Positions 16,664-25,685 of a stretch of DNA of 48,587 nucleotides are shown here, piece by piece (position 1 is the stretch's first letter; each line of letters opens with the position of its first letter). Both the position numbers and the translations under genes were made by a program. This stretch comes from a candidate division KSB1 bacterium (GTDB taxonomy: Bacteria > Zhuqueibacterota > Zhuqueibacteria > Oceanimicrobiales > Oceanimicrobiaceae): contig JADFPY010000003.1 of assembly GCA_022562085.1 (NCBI GenBank), positions 1 to 48,587 on the forward strand. Reading direction: 5' to 3'. Below the pieces are notes generated by a model. That model worked only from the letters and a program-made list of their open reading frames with translations. It was not told the DNA's origin and did not search any database.

Positions 16664-19057
16664 ATGTTCACAAACAACAAAGTCGTAAAGATTCTTTTGG
16701 GATTGTTGGGCTGCCTTTGTATGGCAATATTTTTCGTAATGCAGGCCAATTCCAAAACTTCAAATCTCTTACGGCAAAACATTTCTAAAAACGAGATTCT
16801 CAAAAAAGCCGAAGAAGCTTTTCAAAATTCCGAACTTGCTGATTACGATCTAAAAAGAAGCATCGATCTGGATTTGGATAGTAATTTGTCTAAATACGCC
16901 CAACTTCACTTAAACAACGAACGACCGCAAGGCTTTTACCCAATTGGCTCATGGGACGTAGCATGGACAGGAAAAACACACACCAAGAAAGAGGGTGAAG
17001 TAGAGGTTCGTTTCCAAGTGAAATACGATTTTGATGGCAATCTCATCGAACGTCTGGAGAGTGCGCCACACCTGCGAAGACCCCCTAATTTCAAAGATTC
17101 TGAAGCGGCAGAGGAGGCTGCCAGACGTTTTCTGCACACCATAAATATTGACACCTCAGCAATTACGGTTAGAAACAGTGCGAGCAGCAAAGATGATCGG
17201 GTATTACTCTATGATTTTTCCTTCAGTAAACCTTCCTCAATATCTCCGGATTTAAGAGAAAATTACCAAGTGAATATTGCCGGAAGACGCATCACAAATT
17301 ATCGTGCCCGGGTGATCGTCGATTCCGACAAAGCAATCTTCCCGAAAATCCATAGAACCTCAGAGACCGTTTCCACGATCATCGTAATAGCAATCTGGTT
17401 CATCATTGGGCTTTTCCTGATCGGCATATTTATTAAACGTTTAAGACACGATGAACTCGAATTTAAACGGGCATTTTGGTTGGGCGTCACCGGCTTCAGC
17501 ATCATGTGGCTTGCCATGGCCATTAAGTTTTTCCCGGAATGGGAAGGGATGCTTTTGGGAGGTGGGCTGATCGGTCTGTTTACCGGACTCGGCCTCATTG
17601 TAGTTTATTCAGTCACGGATTCACTCAATAGAGACGTTTGGAGAGAAAAAGAAGTATTGTCCGACATCATCGTTAGAGGATTCCTGCGTGTTAAGGAAAT
17701 GGGTGCAGCTATTCTTGACTCGCTGTTTATTTCCGGTCTAACCCTTCTAACCTTTGGCATCCTTTTCTGGCTAAGCAGTCAGTTCAACATCGGATTCATC
17801 GACTTTGATGCAGATGATCATTTTTGGATTTTCAAGGGAAATTTAGCGCTTCTAAAAAATATTTTTTTTACAATAATAAGTTCGCTCTTTATCGGACTGG
17901 TTTTACTTTCTTTCTGGTTTGCCTATTTAAAGTCAAAAGTCCGGTCGAATAAAATTTTGATCATTCTATTTACGATTTTTATTAACCTTGCCGGGCTACA
18001 TCTATATCAAATCCGTCCGACGTATATGGCATTTTTTTTGTTGCTACCGGTTGCATTTCTTTGGGCCTACTACGCTTTTAAAAGTAATTTTATTTCTATA
18101 TTTCTTTCCCTGTTCACAGTTAATTTTTTCTTAGAGCTTTCCTTAATCGGCAATTTACCCCATGGATTTTATAGTGTCCCAATGATTTTCTCCGGAACGT
18201 TTATTCTGGTTTTGTTTGCTTCGGGTGCCTACATTATCCATAGTAAAGTAACCGCAAAAGATTTTGCGCACTATGTGCCGGAATACGTGGGTCGAATTGC
18301 AGAAAGAGAAAGATTCTTAAAAGAGTTAGAAATTGCCCGCACCGTGCAGCTACAGTTTTTGCCTCAGTCGATCCCGGAGTTTCCGCATTTGGATATCGCT
18401 TGTGTCTGTAAGCCAGCGATGGAAGTAGGGGGCGATTATTATGATTTTATGCCTAATGGTAACGACTCTTTGGGAATTGTCATAGGAGATGTTTCCGGCA
18501 AAGGGGTTTCCGCCGCTTTCTACATGACCATGGCAAAAGGGATCATAAAAACACTGTCAAAATCAACCAGCAATCCAAAGGAAATTCTCACCAGGATGAA
18601 TGAGATTTTTTATGAAAACGCCCCGAAGGATGTTTTTATCAGTGTCATTTATGGTCTTTTTGATAAAGAAAACAATCAACTTGTTTTCGCACGGGCCGGA
18701 CACAATCCGGTGATCGTTCGCAAAAAGATGGCCAAAAAACCGGAGTTTCTGAAACCAAACGGATTGGCAATCGGTCTGGAAAAAGGTCAGTTATTCTCAC
18801 AAACAATTGAAGAAGCCACCATCCCCATGGAAAAAGATGACATTTTCGTATTCTTTACCGATGGTGTTTCAGAGGCCATGAACAACAATGGCGATGAGTT
18901 TGGTGAAGAGAGGCTTCAACAAATTATCAGTCAAAACGGTCAATGTTCTGCAGACGACCTCCTCAACAAGATAACACGGGAAGTCAAAAAATTTGCGGGT
19001 AAAGCCAAGCAGCACGATGATATTACTATGGTTGTGGTTAAGGTGGGGGGTAAGTAA
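16664..19057 (+). CDS. Multi-pass membrane SpoIIE/RsbU-type protein phosphatase
   Basis: 797 residues. One membrane span near the start (VKILLGLLGCLCMAIFFV) is followed by an extracytoplasmic region to about residue 230. Eight or nine further spans lie between about 235 and 525. After a short helical linker (AERERFLKELEIARTVQLQFLPQ) comes a complete PP2C SpoIIE domain (about 565-797). It has the metal-binding motifs GGDYYDF, GDVSGKGVSAAF, FFTDGVSEA and QHDDITMVVV. Such enzymes dephosphorylate anti-sigma-factor antagonists in partner-switching stress responses. No STAS or RsbW-like gene is in the window. The first ATG has only a weak leader. Confidence 0.9.
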   Translation: MFTNNKVVKILLGLLGCLCMAIFFVMQANSKTSNLLRQNISKNEILKKAEEAFQNSELADYDLKRSIDLDLDSNLSKYAQLHLNNERPQGFYPIGSWDVAWTGKTHTKKEGEVEVRFQVKYDFDGNLIERLESAPHLRRPPNFKDSEAAEEAARRFLHTINIDTSAITVRNSASSKDDRVLLYDFSFSKPSSISPDLRENYQVNIAGRRITNYRARVIVDSDKAIFPKIHRTSETVSTIIVIAIWFIIGLFLIGIFIKRLRHDELEFKRAFWLGVTGFSIMWLAMAIKFFPEWEGMLLGGGLIGLFTGLGLIVVYSVTDSLNRDVWREKEVLSDIIVRGFLRVKEMGAAILDSLFISGLTLLTFGILFWLSSQFNIGFIDFDADDHFWIFKGNLALLKNIFFTIISSLFIGLVLLSFWFAYLKSKVRSNKILIILFTIFINLAGLHLYQIRPTYMAFFLLLPVAFLWAYYAFKSNFISIFLSLFTVNFFLELSLIGNLPHGFYSVPMIFSGTFILVLFASGAYIIHSKVTAKDFAHYVPEYVGRIAERERFLKELEIARTVQLQFLPQSIPEFPHLDIACVCKPAMEVGGDYYDFMPNGNDSLGIVIGDVSGKGVSAAFYMTMAKGIIKTLSKSTSNPKEILTRMNEIFYENAPKDVFISVIYGLFDKENNQLVFARAGHNPVIVRKKMAKKPEFLKPNGLAIGLEKGQLFSQTIEEATIPMEKDDIFVFFTDGVSEAMNNNGDEFGEERLQQIISQNGQCSADDLLNKITREVKKFAGKAKQHDDITMVVVKVGGK

Positions 19058-19126
19058 CAATGCTAAAGTGTTGCATATGCTAAAAGTCGTTGGAGTTTTG
19101 GATGAATAGAGCAATAGAGTCAAGAT

Positions 19127-19164
19127 AAAGGCCTGGGGTTATATTCCCGGCCTTTACTTTTTTT
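19127..19164. terminator. Terminator between convergent genes
   Basis: AAAGGCCtGGG (19127-19137) pairs with CCCGGCCTTT (19146-19155), with one bulged T, and is followed by a T-rich tract (ACTTTTTTTTC). On the other strand the stem is followed by only modest T content. It separates the SpoIIE-type gene from the convergent DUF4097 gene ending at 19185. Confidence 0.75.
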
Positions 19165-19184
19165 CAAAAAAGAAATAAAAATCA

Positions 19185-20165
19185 TCACCGCTCCCGAATT
19201 TCGATATTCCCACCGGAAGACCTCAAGGTCACCAACTTACCGCCGCCGTTTATTTCACCGCGCAAAGAACTTTTGCCGAAAGTGCCTCTGACCGTCAAGG
19301 GTAGATCCGAGTAAACGCGCCCGCCGGAAGTTGAGGCATCGATATCTGCTCGGAAGTCAGGAGGGACTTCGAGTGTAATCCCGCCGCCGGAAGTGTGCAA
19401 ATCCATCGGTTTATCGATCTGCTTGAGCAATTCTGCCAGAATCGAGCCGCCCGAGGTCTTGGCGGTGAGGTTGCCGTTTATGTTTCTCAATCGTAACCCG
19501 CCACCGGAGCTGCGTGCTTTTAAGTCTCCGTTCACGCCGTCGACAGAGATAGAACCTCCGGAGGTTTTTGCATCCAGCGAACCACCGATTTCTCCTAGTC
19601 TAATGCCACCACCAGAGGTGTGAATATATGCTTCTCCCGTTGAGCGTTTCAGTGAAATACCGCCGCCAGAAGTTTCCGCACGTACCCGACCGTCAATTTC
19701 GCCTATTGAGATACCGCCGCCTGAGGTTTTCAACTCAACCTCTCCGATTAAGTCGGTGACTTTAATTCCGCCACCTGCGGTTCTAACGTCCAGATTGTAC
19801 TCTTCAGGCACTTGAATTTCATAACGAACGTGCAAGCGATTCCTGCGGTGTGACCGGCGATCAAGCCATTCGCCAATTATTTCGACATCTTTGCCGCGGT
19901 GCTCAAAACGAATGTCAAATCGGTCAAACCACTCTTGAGCTTGCTCTTGACTGCGCACATCTGCTTCCAGAAAAACCAGAACTTCAACTTCTTCTCCGGC
20001 ATGGCTGCGAACCTCGACAGACCCTTTGTCTGAATCCAAATAAAGTGTGCCGCCTTTTTTAACTTTGAAGTTTTTCTCAATGCGCTGCTCAAATTCACCT
20101 GCACTTACCTGGCTTACAATCAGCCCAGCAAGAAAAAAGCTTATCAAAATATTTGATTTTTTCAT
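19185..20165 (-). CDS. DUF4097-family beta-solenoid protein (GGGI-type repeats)
   Basis: 326 residues from the ATG at 20163-20165, preceded by GGAGG; a four-codon longer reading from a TTG is less likely. A signal peptide (ILISFFLAGLIVSQVSAG) exports it. After an N-terminal region (FEQRIEKNFKVKKGGTLYLD, seen in part) come about eight units of 18 residues. They are built around T/S-SGG-GI, such as TSGGGISIGEIDGRVRAE and TSGGSISVDGVNGDLKAR. This is a right-handed beta-solenoid of the putative adhesin/DUF4097 family. It is probably periplasmic or outer-surface and binds an unknown ligand. It is the last gene of an operon with a paralogue, an anti-sigma-like gene and a sigma-factor gene. Confidence 0.85.
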   Translation of the reverse strand: MKKSNILISFFLAGLIVSQVSAGEFEQRIEKNFKVKKGGTLYLDSDKGSVEVRSHAGEEVEVLVFLEADVRSQEQAQEWFDRFDIRFEHRGKDVEIIGEWLDRRSHRRNRLHVRYEIQVPEEYNLDVRTAGGGIKVTDLIGEVELKTSGGGISIGEIDGRVRAETSGGGISLKRSTGEAYIHTSGGGIRLGEIGGSLDAKTSGGSISVDGVNGDLKARSSGGGLRLRNINGNLTAKTSGGSILAELLKQIDKPMDLHTSGGGITLEVPPDFRADIDASTSGGRVYSDLPLTVRGTFGKSSLRGEINGGGKLVTLRSSGGNIEIRER

Positions 20166-20177
20166 GAATTCCTCCAA

Positions 20178-21455
20178 CTACTTTCTCAGCTTTTTAATAT
20201 GAATGTCACCATTTACCGTGTAAAGTTCAATGAGATCACCGCCACCGTTGATGTCCCCTTCGCTGCGAATTGATCTGCTGCGTCGATGACGCCGCCTTGA
20301 CCTTCTCTCTTCTCCGGTGTCCTCAGTGCTCGTCAGTGGAAAATCAGAATAAATATTGTAATCATCCCAGCGATCCGAAATTTCGATTTCGGCTCGAATG
20401 GTCGCCGGTAACTTTTCCGGAATGTAGATAACCAACTCACCGCCTGCTGTGCGCAAATCCACACGGTGGTTCTTTTTAAAATCTTCGAGGGTAATTTCAA
20501 CTGAAATATCCCCGCCGGCTGTTTTTCCCTCAACGCCACCTTTGACATCTTTCAAATCAATGTCGCCGCCGGATGTTGACGTCTTAACACTGCCATTGAT
20601 CATATCTCCTTTAACATCTCCGCCCGAGGTTGAGGCATCCAACCTGCCGCCGATGTTGCGCAAGTCGATATCACCGCCGGAGGTGTGGACTTCAACATCT
20701 CCTTGAGTATTAACCACTTCAATGTCACCGCCGGAGGTGTGCGCTTTAACTTCTCCCCCGACATCTTTAATTTCGATGCTTCCGCCCGAAGTGTGCAAAT
20801 CAATGCGGTTTTTTGAATTTCTCAGCACAATATCACCACCGGAAGTTTTCGCAACCAACGGTCCACCGATATTCTCAAGCTCAATATCTCCGCCGGAAGT
20901 TTTAATTCGAACACTCTTGGTAGAATTTGTCACCTCAATATCGCCGCCGGAGGTATGGGCATCTACTTCGCCATCGATTTCCTCGAGAACAATATCACCA
21001 CCGGAAGTTTTTAATTTCACATCACCATTTAATCGGCTGACGCTGATATCACCACCCCGGATTTTGATGTCAACCATAAAAACTTTTGGCACGGTCACAT
21101 CAAACTCACTCTTAATCCAATCCCTCGAGTAATATTCACCGCCAATCTCAATTGTATTTCCGCGTTGCCGATAGTTTGACTTGGACTTTTCAAGAACGGT
21201 CCTGGCTTCCTTCTCAGTATAAACATCCATTCTCTTCAGCTCTTTCACGAAAACCTCTTTTTTGTCCCAGGTCGTAATCCGAACATCCCCGCGTACATCA
21301 GAAATAATTAATTGTCCACCTTCCTGTACTTTAAAGGTTTTCGTTATTTCCGCAACATAATATCTGCCGCGCTTTGTAAGCTCTTGCGCAAAAACCGAAC
21401 TGGTTACACAAATTGCAAATAGTAAAAGAATCAACTGCATTGAACGTTTTTTCAT
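20178..21455 (-). CDS. DUF4097-family beta-solenoid protein (GGDI-type repeats)
   Basis: 425 residues, exported by a signal peptide (QLILLLFAICVTSSVFA). After an N-terminal domain (about 25-130) come ten to eleven units of exactly 18 residues. Examples are TSGGDIVLEEIDGEVDAH and TSGGDIELENIGGPLVAK, nine with TSGG and one with TAGG. The acidic Asp in the repeated GGD turn lines one edge, unlike the neutral Gly in the downstream paralogue. The C-terminus has an arginine-rich stretch (RRSRRRHRRSR) and a final GDINGGGDLIELYTVNGDI unit. It begins 11 bases after the anti-sigma-like gene and ends 12 bases before its paralogue's start. Confidence 0.87.
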   Translation of the reverse strand: MKKRSMQLILLLFAICVTSSVFAQELTKRGRYYVAEITKTFKVQEGGQLIISDVRGDVRITTWDKKEVFVKELKRMDVYTEKEARTVLEKSKSNYRQRGNTIEIGGEYYSRDWIKSEFDVTVPKVFMVDIKIRGGDISVSRLNGDVKLKTSGGDIVLEEIDGEVDAHTSGGDIEVTNSTKSVRIKTSGGDIELENIGGPLVAKTSGGDIVLRNSKNRIDLHTSGGSIEIKDVGGEVKAHTSGGDIEVVNTQGDVEVHTSGGDIDLRNIGGRLDASTSGGDVKGDMINGSVKTSTSGGDIDLKDVKGGVEGKTAGGDISVEITLEDFKKNHRVDLRTAGGELVIYIPEKLPATIRAEIEISDRWDDYNIYSDFPLTSTEDTGEERRSRRRHRRSRSIRSEGDINGGGDLIELYTVNGDIHIKKLRK

Positions 21456-21466
21456 TGTTTGTCTCC

Positions 21467-22435
21467 TTACCGATTTTCGGTATTCTTAATGTTAGGGTTC
21501 TGTAGTCTTTCCAGCGCCTTCGATGCTTGCAAGCGAACGAATTCATTGTCATCATCCTGCGAAGCACCCCTGAAAATGGGACGAACATCCGCCTCATCTT
21601 CGATTCCACTCAAAGCATTTAAAGCTTCAATCCGAATGGCTGAATTTGTGTCTTTTAATAGTGCGCGAATGAAGGCTCTTTTTATTTTTTCATTCATAGG
21701 TAAATTCGTTAAAACGTTAGCCGCTTTCAGACGAACCCCGTCTATTTCATCATTTTGCATCGCGTAAATGAGCGCGTCTTCGAGCTCCTCATCTGAAAAA
21801 GATTTTGCGCCGGAGGCTCTCACTGCAGTCAATCGGCGACCCGGGTGCTCCTCCGTCCGAATTGCATGCACCAGCAGTTTACGAATTGCAGGGTCTCCAA
21901 CATTCCCGTGCAGCGAAACATCCTTGATGCTTTTGTATTGCACGGTAATATTTCCCGACTTGGGATCATATTGAATTAAATCAACACTGGCCATAAACGG
22001 CAAACTATTCTCTTCCTGCAACCCAGCCGCAAATTCTCCTTTAAATTGGGTTTCAGTATTAGCAGGTAAAAAAGCAGCCCGGCCGATTAGAATACCAACA
22101 ATTAAGAAAGCGAGTGCACCGGCCAGTTGGATTCCTGCGCCTCGTTCAGAAATTTTTTCAATAAATCTATCCCACCAGCTCTCGTTGAATTCTGCTTTGC
22201 GCTCATCGCGCAGCCGCTCCCGCAAACCGCTTCGCAATTTTGACATCAAAGATTTCGAGGGTTCCAAACTAGCTTTTTCACCCAAGGTATTGTGTAGAGT
22301 CCGCGTCGCTTCTAATTGTTCACGGCACCGTCCACAATGGTCGAGATGCGCCTCAAATTCTTCCTTCTCAGCCTTCCCTAATTCGCTGTAAAGATAAAGA
22401 GGAATCTGTTTCTCTAAGTGGTTGTTTTGTTTCAT
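21467..22435 (-). CDS. Zinc-finger anti-sigma factor-like membrane protein with HEAT repeats
   Basis: 322 residues. The cytoplasmic N-terminus has the zf-HC2 zinc motif H-x3-C-x2-C (His30, Cys34, Cys37 in AHLDHCGRCREQL), the sigma-binding fold of anti-sigma factors. One membrane span follows at about 100-121 (GIQLAGALAFLIVGILIGRAAF). The periplasmic side (about 165-315) contains HEAT-like helical repeats (VRLKAANVLTNLP, IRIEALNALSGIED, FVRLQASKALERLQN). It probably binds and silences the sigma factor encoded just upstream (20-base gap), with the HEAT part as sensor or protein-binding arm. Confidence 0.85.
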   Translation of the reverse strand: MKQNNHLEKQIPLYLYSELGKAEKEEFEAHLDHCGRCREQLEATRTLHNTLGEKASLEPSKSLMSKLRSGLRERLRDERKAEFNESWWDRFIEKISERGAGIQLAGALAFLIVGILIGRAAFLPANTETQFKGEFAAGLQEENSLPFMASVDLIQYDPKSGNITVQYKSIKDVSLHGNVGDPAIRKLLVHAIRTEEHPGRRLTAVRASGAKSFSDEELEDALIYAMQNDEIDGVRLKAANVLTNLPMNEKIKRAFIRALLKDTNSAIRIEALNALSGIEDEADVRPIFRGASQDDDNEFVRLQASKALERLQNPNIKNTENR

Positions 22436-22455
22436 AATACTTCCTTATACTTCCT

Positions 22456-23031
22456 TTAAATTTTGGAATATTCCTTTAACTGCCGCTGCATTTTTTGGGT
22501 AGCCCGAAAAAGATAATTTTTAACCGTCCCTTCCGAGCATTTTAATATTTCAGCAATTTCTTTAAGTTTATGTCCATGGTAGTGGCGCAGTATAAAAACA
22601 GTTTTTTGCTTAGGTGATAACTGTTGCAAAGCTGCTTCGATTTCCCTGGACAATTCCAGGTTCAGAAAAGACTCCTCCGGGTTTTGCTCTTCAGACTTGA
22701 CACTCTTTTTCCAGTTTTCATCTCCATTTTGAAATTCCCTGTCAATAGAATAAGCTTTCAGACGACGTCTCTTTTTATTAAAATTTATGCAATAATTCAC
22801 TACGACCCGGTAAAGCCAGGTAGAAAATTCGCTCTTGAATTTAAACCGATGTAGATTTTTATAAACCCGCACCAACACTTCCTGGTAAATATCCTCAGCG
22901 TCCTGAGTGTTATTTACCATGTTGTAAGCAAGCTGCAAAACCTGCCTGTCATAATTTTTTACAAGTGATTCAAATGCCAAAATATTGCCTCTTTGGGCTT
23001 TCTTGATTAAAGCTTTTTCGTCATGACTCAT
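22456..23031 (-). CDS. ECF-type RNA polymerase sigma factor
   Basis: 191 residues. Region 2 is clear: FEALVKNYDRQVLQLAYNMV, the DAEDIYQEVLVRVYKNL core and STWLYRVVVNYCINFNKKRRR for promoter melting. Region 4 (about 130-185) has LSPKQKTVFILRHYHGHKLKEIAEIL and a helix-turn-helix SEGTVKNYLFRATQKMQ. No region 1 or 3 is present, as expected for the extracytoplasmic-function group. First gene of the operon with the anti-sigma-like gene and two DUF4097 genes, a layout known to regulate envelope genes. Its promoter must lie in 23032-23208, shared with the divergent kinase gene. Confidence 0.92.
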   Translation of the reverse strand: MSHDEKALIKKAQRGNILAFESLVKNYDRQVLQLAYNMVNNTQDAEDIYQEVLVRVYKNLHRFKFKSEFSTWLYRVVVNYCINFNKKRRRLKAYSIDREFQNGDENWKKSVKSEEQNPEESFLNLELSREIEAALQQLSPKQKTVFILRHYHGHKLKEIAEILKCSEGTVKNYLFRATQKMQRQLKEYSKI

Positions 23032-23208
23032 CGTTCAATTTCATTAGACCGGAAAAATCAAAAATGGTTTGCATGAATGCGCCAAAAAGCACTTGCATTT
23101 TGCCATAGAAATAAGGAAATTATTTTTGAATTATTCAAGGATTATCATCATCACTGTTGGGGCGATTGGGTGAATCGCTCTTACGGTTAACTCAAATCAA
23201 TCAAAATC

Positions 23209-23838
23209 TTGTTTAAATCAAACTACATCGCCATCGCAGGCAATATCGGGGTTGGCAAAACAACACTCACCAAACTCCTTAAAGAAAGATTTGGCTGGCA
23301 AATTTTCTGTGAACCGGAAGTAAAAAATCCTTACCTCGAGGACTTTTATGAGGACATGCGGCGCTGGGCTTACCACTCACAAATCTTTTTTCTTACCGAA
23401 CGATTTAAAGATCATCTGCGAATTCAAAAGAGTGAAAAACCGTGCGTGCAGGACCGAACGATCTATGAAGACGCCGAGATTTTTGTAGAAAATCTTTACT
23501 CGCGTGAACTGATGCCGGAGAGGGATTACCAATCTTATCGAAATTTGTATGAAGCAATGGCCGAATCTTTGCAAAATCCGGGGCTGGTCGTTTACTTGAA
23601 AGCCTCAACCTGGACGCTCATCAGCCGGATTCGCAAGCGCGGTCGCAGCTACGAACGCGATATCGACCGGGAGTATTTGGCACAGTTGAATATCGGCTAT
23701 GACAACTGGATTAAAAAAATCTCAGAGGGTTGGAATGTCCTTGTAATCGATACCGACAATTATGACATTGACCGGGATGTGGATTGGTTGGAAGGAATTT
23801 TGGAGGAGATTCGGGAGAAAGTGAGAAATAAAAATTAG
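23209..23838 (+). CDS. Deoxynucleoside kinase
   Basis: 209 residues. It phosphorylates deoxyadenosine/deoxyguanosine or related nucleosides with ATP in salvage. P-loop GNIGVGKTT is near the start; ERFKDHLRIQ, the DRTIYEDAEIF (DRS-type) motif and the Arg-rich lid RIRKRGRSYERDI are all present. The dNK family length is normal. The start is a TTG at 23209: an in-frame stop lies a few codons upstream and the next Met is inside the fold. No Shine-Dalgarno is visible. The 3' end overlaps the convergent TonB-like gene by four bases. Confidence 0.88.
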   Translation: MFKSNYIAIAGNIGVGKTTLTKLLKERFGWQIFCEPEVKNPYLEDFYEDMRRWAYHSQIFFLTERFKDHLRIQKSEKPCVQDRTIYEDAEIFVENLYSRELMPERDYQSYRNLYEAMAESLQNPGLVVYLKASTWTLISRIRKRGRSYERDIDREYLAQLNIGYDNWIKKISEGWNVLVIDTDNYDIDRDVDWLEGILEEIREKVRNKN

Positions 23839-25151
23839 CTGATTTTATTGAAAACCAGCGGATAAGTCACCGTCACCGTTCCTTGGTCAATGGCTTCGTA
23901 TTTCCACTTACGGACGAAGTTCAAAATCTCGCGTTCGAATTCGGGCTTGTTCAGACTCGAAGAAAGAAGCTTGATACTCGAAACAGCGCCGCTTGCTGCA
24001 ATTACCACTTCCACCACCATTTTCCCGCCCAGGTCAGGATTGTGCTTCAAATACTTGTTGTAAATATAAGTCAATCGTCCGGTGTAATTCAGCATGACCC
24101 TCCGCACAGAATCTTCGGAGCGCTTGCCGAGACCGGTGCCGGTGCCGGTCAGGCTGCCAATTCTATCCACGCTAATCCGGCCTTTTTCGCCAAATGACAC
24201 CGATTCAACTTGATCTAGGTTACCGAGAATATCTTCAATCCCCCCACCTGCCTCACTTGCTGCAATCAGGTCGTTTAAATCATCGCCTGCTTTGCCGTTG
24301 CCGGGACTCCTGCCGATTTGCAGAGCGGTCGTTGACATCACTTCGTCCAGTTCTTTCACGAGGCCTTTGTCCAGTAAAAAATCGGCCAGTGGACTGGACT
24401 GCTCTGTTCCGCCGACGCCTGTCAGCAAGCCAAGAATCCCCTGTCTTTCAGGTGGGGCTTCGCTGCCTTTTTTAGCTTTGCTTGCAATGTCAGTTTCTTC
24501 AGCATCTTCACGACCGCGTCTAACAGTGGAATCTTCGTCTATAAAACCAACCGGTCTGTTTTTGACGATAATTTTTGCAAGTCTTTCAGGCACCCTGATT
24601 GCATTAACTTGAGTTGTAATATCCGTCGGCAACGTATTCATATATCTTAGGATGAATACGTGCAGAACGATCATTAAAATCAAGATGATTTTAAAGGGCA
24701 AATCTCGGCCTAAATCCTTAAATGTCGCATAAATCCATGAATAGCCTTTGAACTTCGGGAGAGTTTGTGCCGCTTCCTGAGTACCGTCGACAAACTGAAA
24801 GGTAATTTTAGCATCGCCGGCGACAATAATCCCTTTTTTACCTTCAGTAATTGGATAAGTAAAACTATCTTTTTTTAGTGGGAGCAATTGATGGGCGATC
24901 ATGTCGTGGAAAGATAACCTTGATTCCCCGGCATGAACTTCTCCCCGCATATGCTTATTAAAATTCAGCTGGAAGTGATTATTTTTTCTCGTAAACAAGT
25001 CATGTCGTTTAGGGAAATGTTCACCGTAAATAGTGACATCGTTGTTGGGATGCTGGCCAATAGTGAGGCGGTCTCGTTTTCTCAGCCGCCTGTGGCTGAC
25101 TTTACCGGACTGCTCTATTTTTACCAGAAGTTGTTTAACCGATTTAGCCAT
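23835..25151 (-). CDS. FHA-like, single-span, TonB/AgmX C-terminal protein (GltG/GltJ-like)
   Basis: 438 residues. The cytoplasmic N-terminus (about 8-120) looks like a degenerate FHA domain: LTIGQHPNNDVTIYGEHF and RHDLF keep the glycine and asparagine turns but lack the phospho-binding GR and Ser. One membrane span is at 154-171 (FKIILILMIVLHVFILRYM). A low-complexity periplasmic linker follows, and the C-terminus (about 345-438) is the TonB/AgmX-PglI type domain (LGGKMVVEVVIAASGAVSSIKLL, KWKYEAIDQGTVTVTYPL). Known relatives with this plan, Myxococcus GltG and GltJ, link a proton-driven motor to the envelope. It is the last gene of the motor operon, seven bases after the second ExbD gene. 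Confidence 0.82.
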   Translation of the reverse strand: MAKSVKQLLVKIEQSGKVSHRRLRKRDRLTIGQHPNNDVTIYGEHFPKRHDLFTRKNNHFQLNFNKHMRGEVHAGESRLSFHDMIAHQLLPLKKDSFTYPITEGKKGIIVAGDAKITFQFVDGTQEAAQTLPKFKGYSWIYATFKDLGRDLPFKIILILMIVLHVFILRYMNTLPTDITTQVNAIRVPERLAKIIVKNRPVGFIDEDSTVRRGREDAEETDIASKAKKGSEAPPERQGILGLLTGVGGTEQSSPLADFLLDKGLVKELDEVMSTTALQIGRSPGNGKAGDDLNDLIAASEAGGGIEDILGNLDQVESVSFGEKGRISVDRIGSLTGTGTGLGKRSEDSVRRVMLNYTGRLTYIYNKYLKHNPDLGGKMVVEVVIAASGAVSSIKLLSSSLNKPEFEREILNFVRKWKYEAIDQGTVTVTYPLVFNKIS

Positions 25152-25158
25152 TTAAATT

Positions 25159-25683
25159 TTAGCTTTGCTCCGCCTGATTTACCACTAACAACATATCGTT
25201 AAACCCCACCTGACCGCAGGTGAACATAATCTTCTTTAAAAGACCGAACGGAATGTCCTTATCTCCCTGGATCGCTATATTCCCCTTAAAACGCATGTTT
25301 GCGTTCAACTGCGCTAGATCTTCGGTAAAGGCACGAATTTGCTGGAGTTGCGTTTTCAGAGGATTGATAATGTTTCCTTGCTGATTTAATACTGTCGCGA
25401 CTTTCTCAACCGGTGTGCCGTCCAGGATAATCCATTCGTTTGTCACCACCAGGATGGGAGCCGCTTTTGGAGGTGTCTGAGCCGTGGATTCCGGGAGGTG
25501 TAAATCCCTGGCCACGCTCATGATCTCGCCCTCCACAGAAAAACTCTTCAGGAGGAAAACCAACAGAATCGTAAACATGTCGATCATCGAAGTCAACCGC
25601 AAAGTAAAAGAACTGATCGACTTCGACCTGCGTGGTTTTACGATAAATAAATGATCGTTTTCTTCTTCAAAATTGAAATACAT
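25159..25683 (-). CDS. ExbD/TolR-type proton-channel subunit (Asp retained)
   Basis: 174 residues. One membrane span (about 31-48, LTSMIDMFTILLVFLLKSF) carries the conserved proton-carrying Asp at position 35. A periplasmic ExbD domain follows (ILVVTNEWIILDGTPVEKV, IAIQGDKDIPFGLLKKIMFTCGQVGFNDMLLVVNQAE). With the ExbB-like protein it should form a motor that uses the proton gradient. It is preceded by a second ExbD gene two bases away and followed by the TonB-like gene. Confidence 0.9.
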   Translation of the reverse strand: MYFNFEEENDHLFIVKPRRSKSISSFTLRLTSMIDMFTILLVFLLKSFSVEGEIMSVARDLHLPESTAQTPPKAAPILVVTNEWIILDGTPVEKVATVLNQQGNIINPLKTQLQQIRAFTEDLAQLNANMRFKGNIAIQGDKDIPFGLLKKIMFTCGQVGFNDMLLVVNQAEQS

Positions 25684-25685
25684 TT

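Noticed and set aside
20449-21132. Plus-strand open frames rich in SPPEV repeats
   Set aside because: They are antisense shadows of the 54-base repeats in the minus-strand DUF4097 gene, which has a signal peptide, a good start and family features.
19393-21132. Regular short repeats resembling a CRISPR array
   Set aside because: The units are coding, contiguous and without unique spacers; they encode the 18-residue solenoid repeats.
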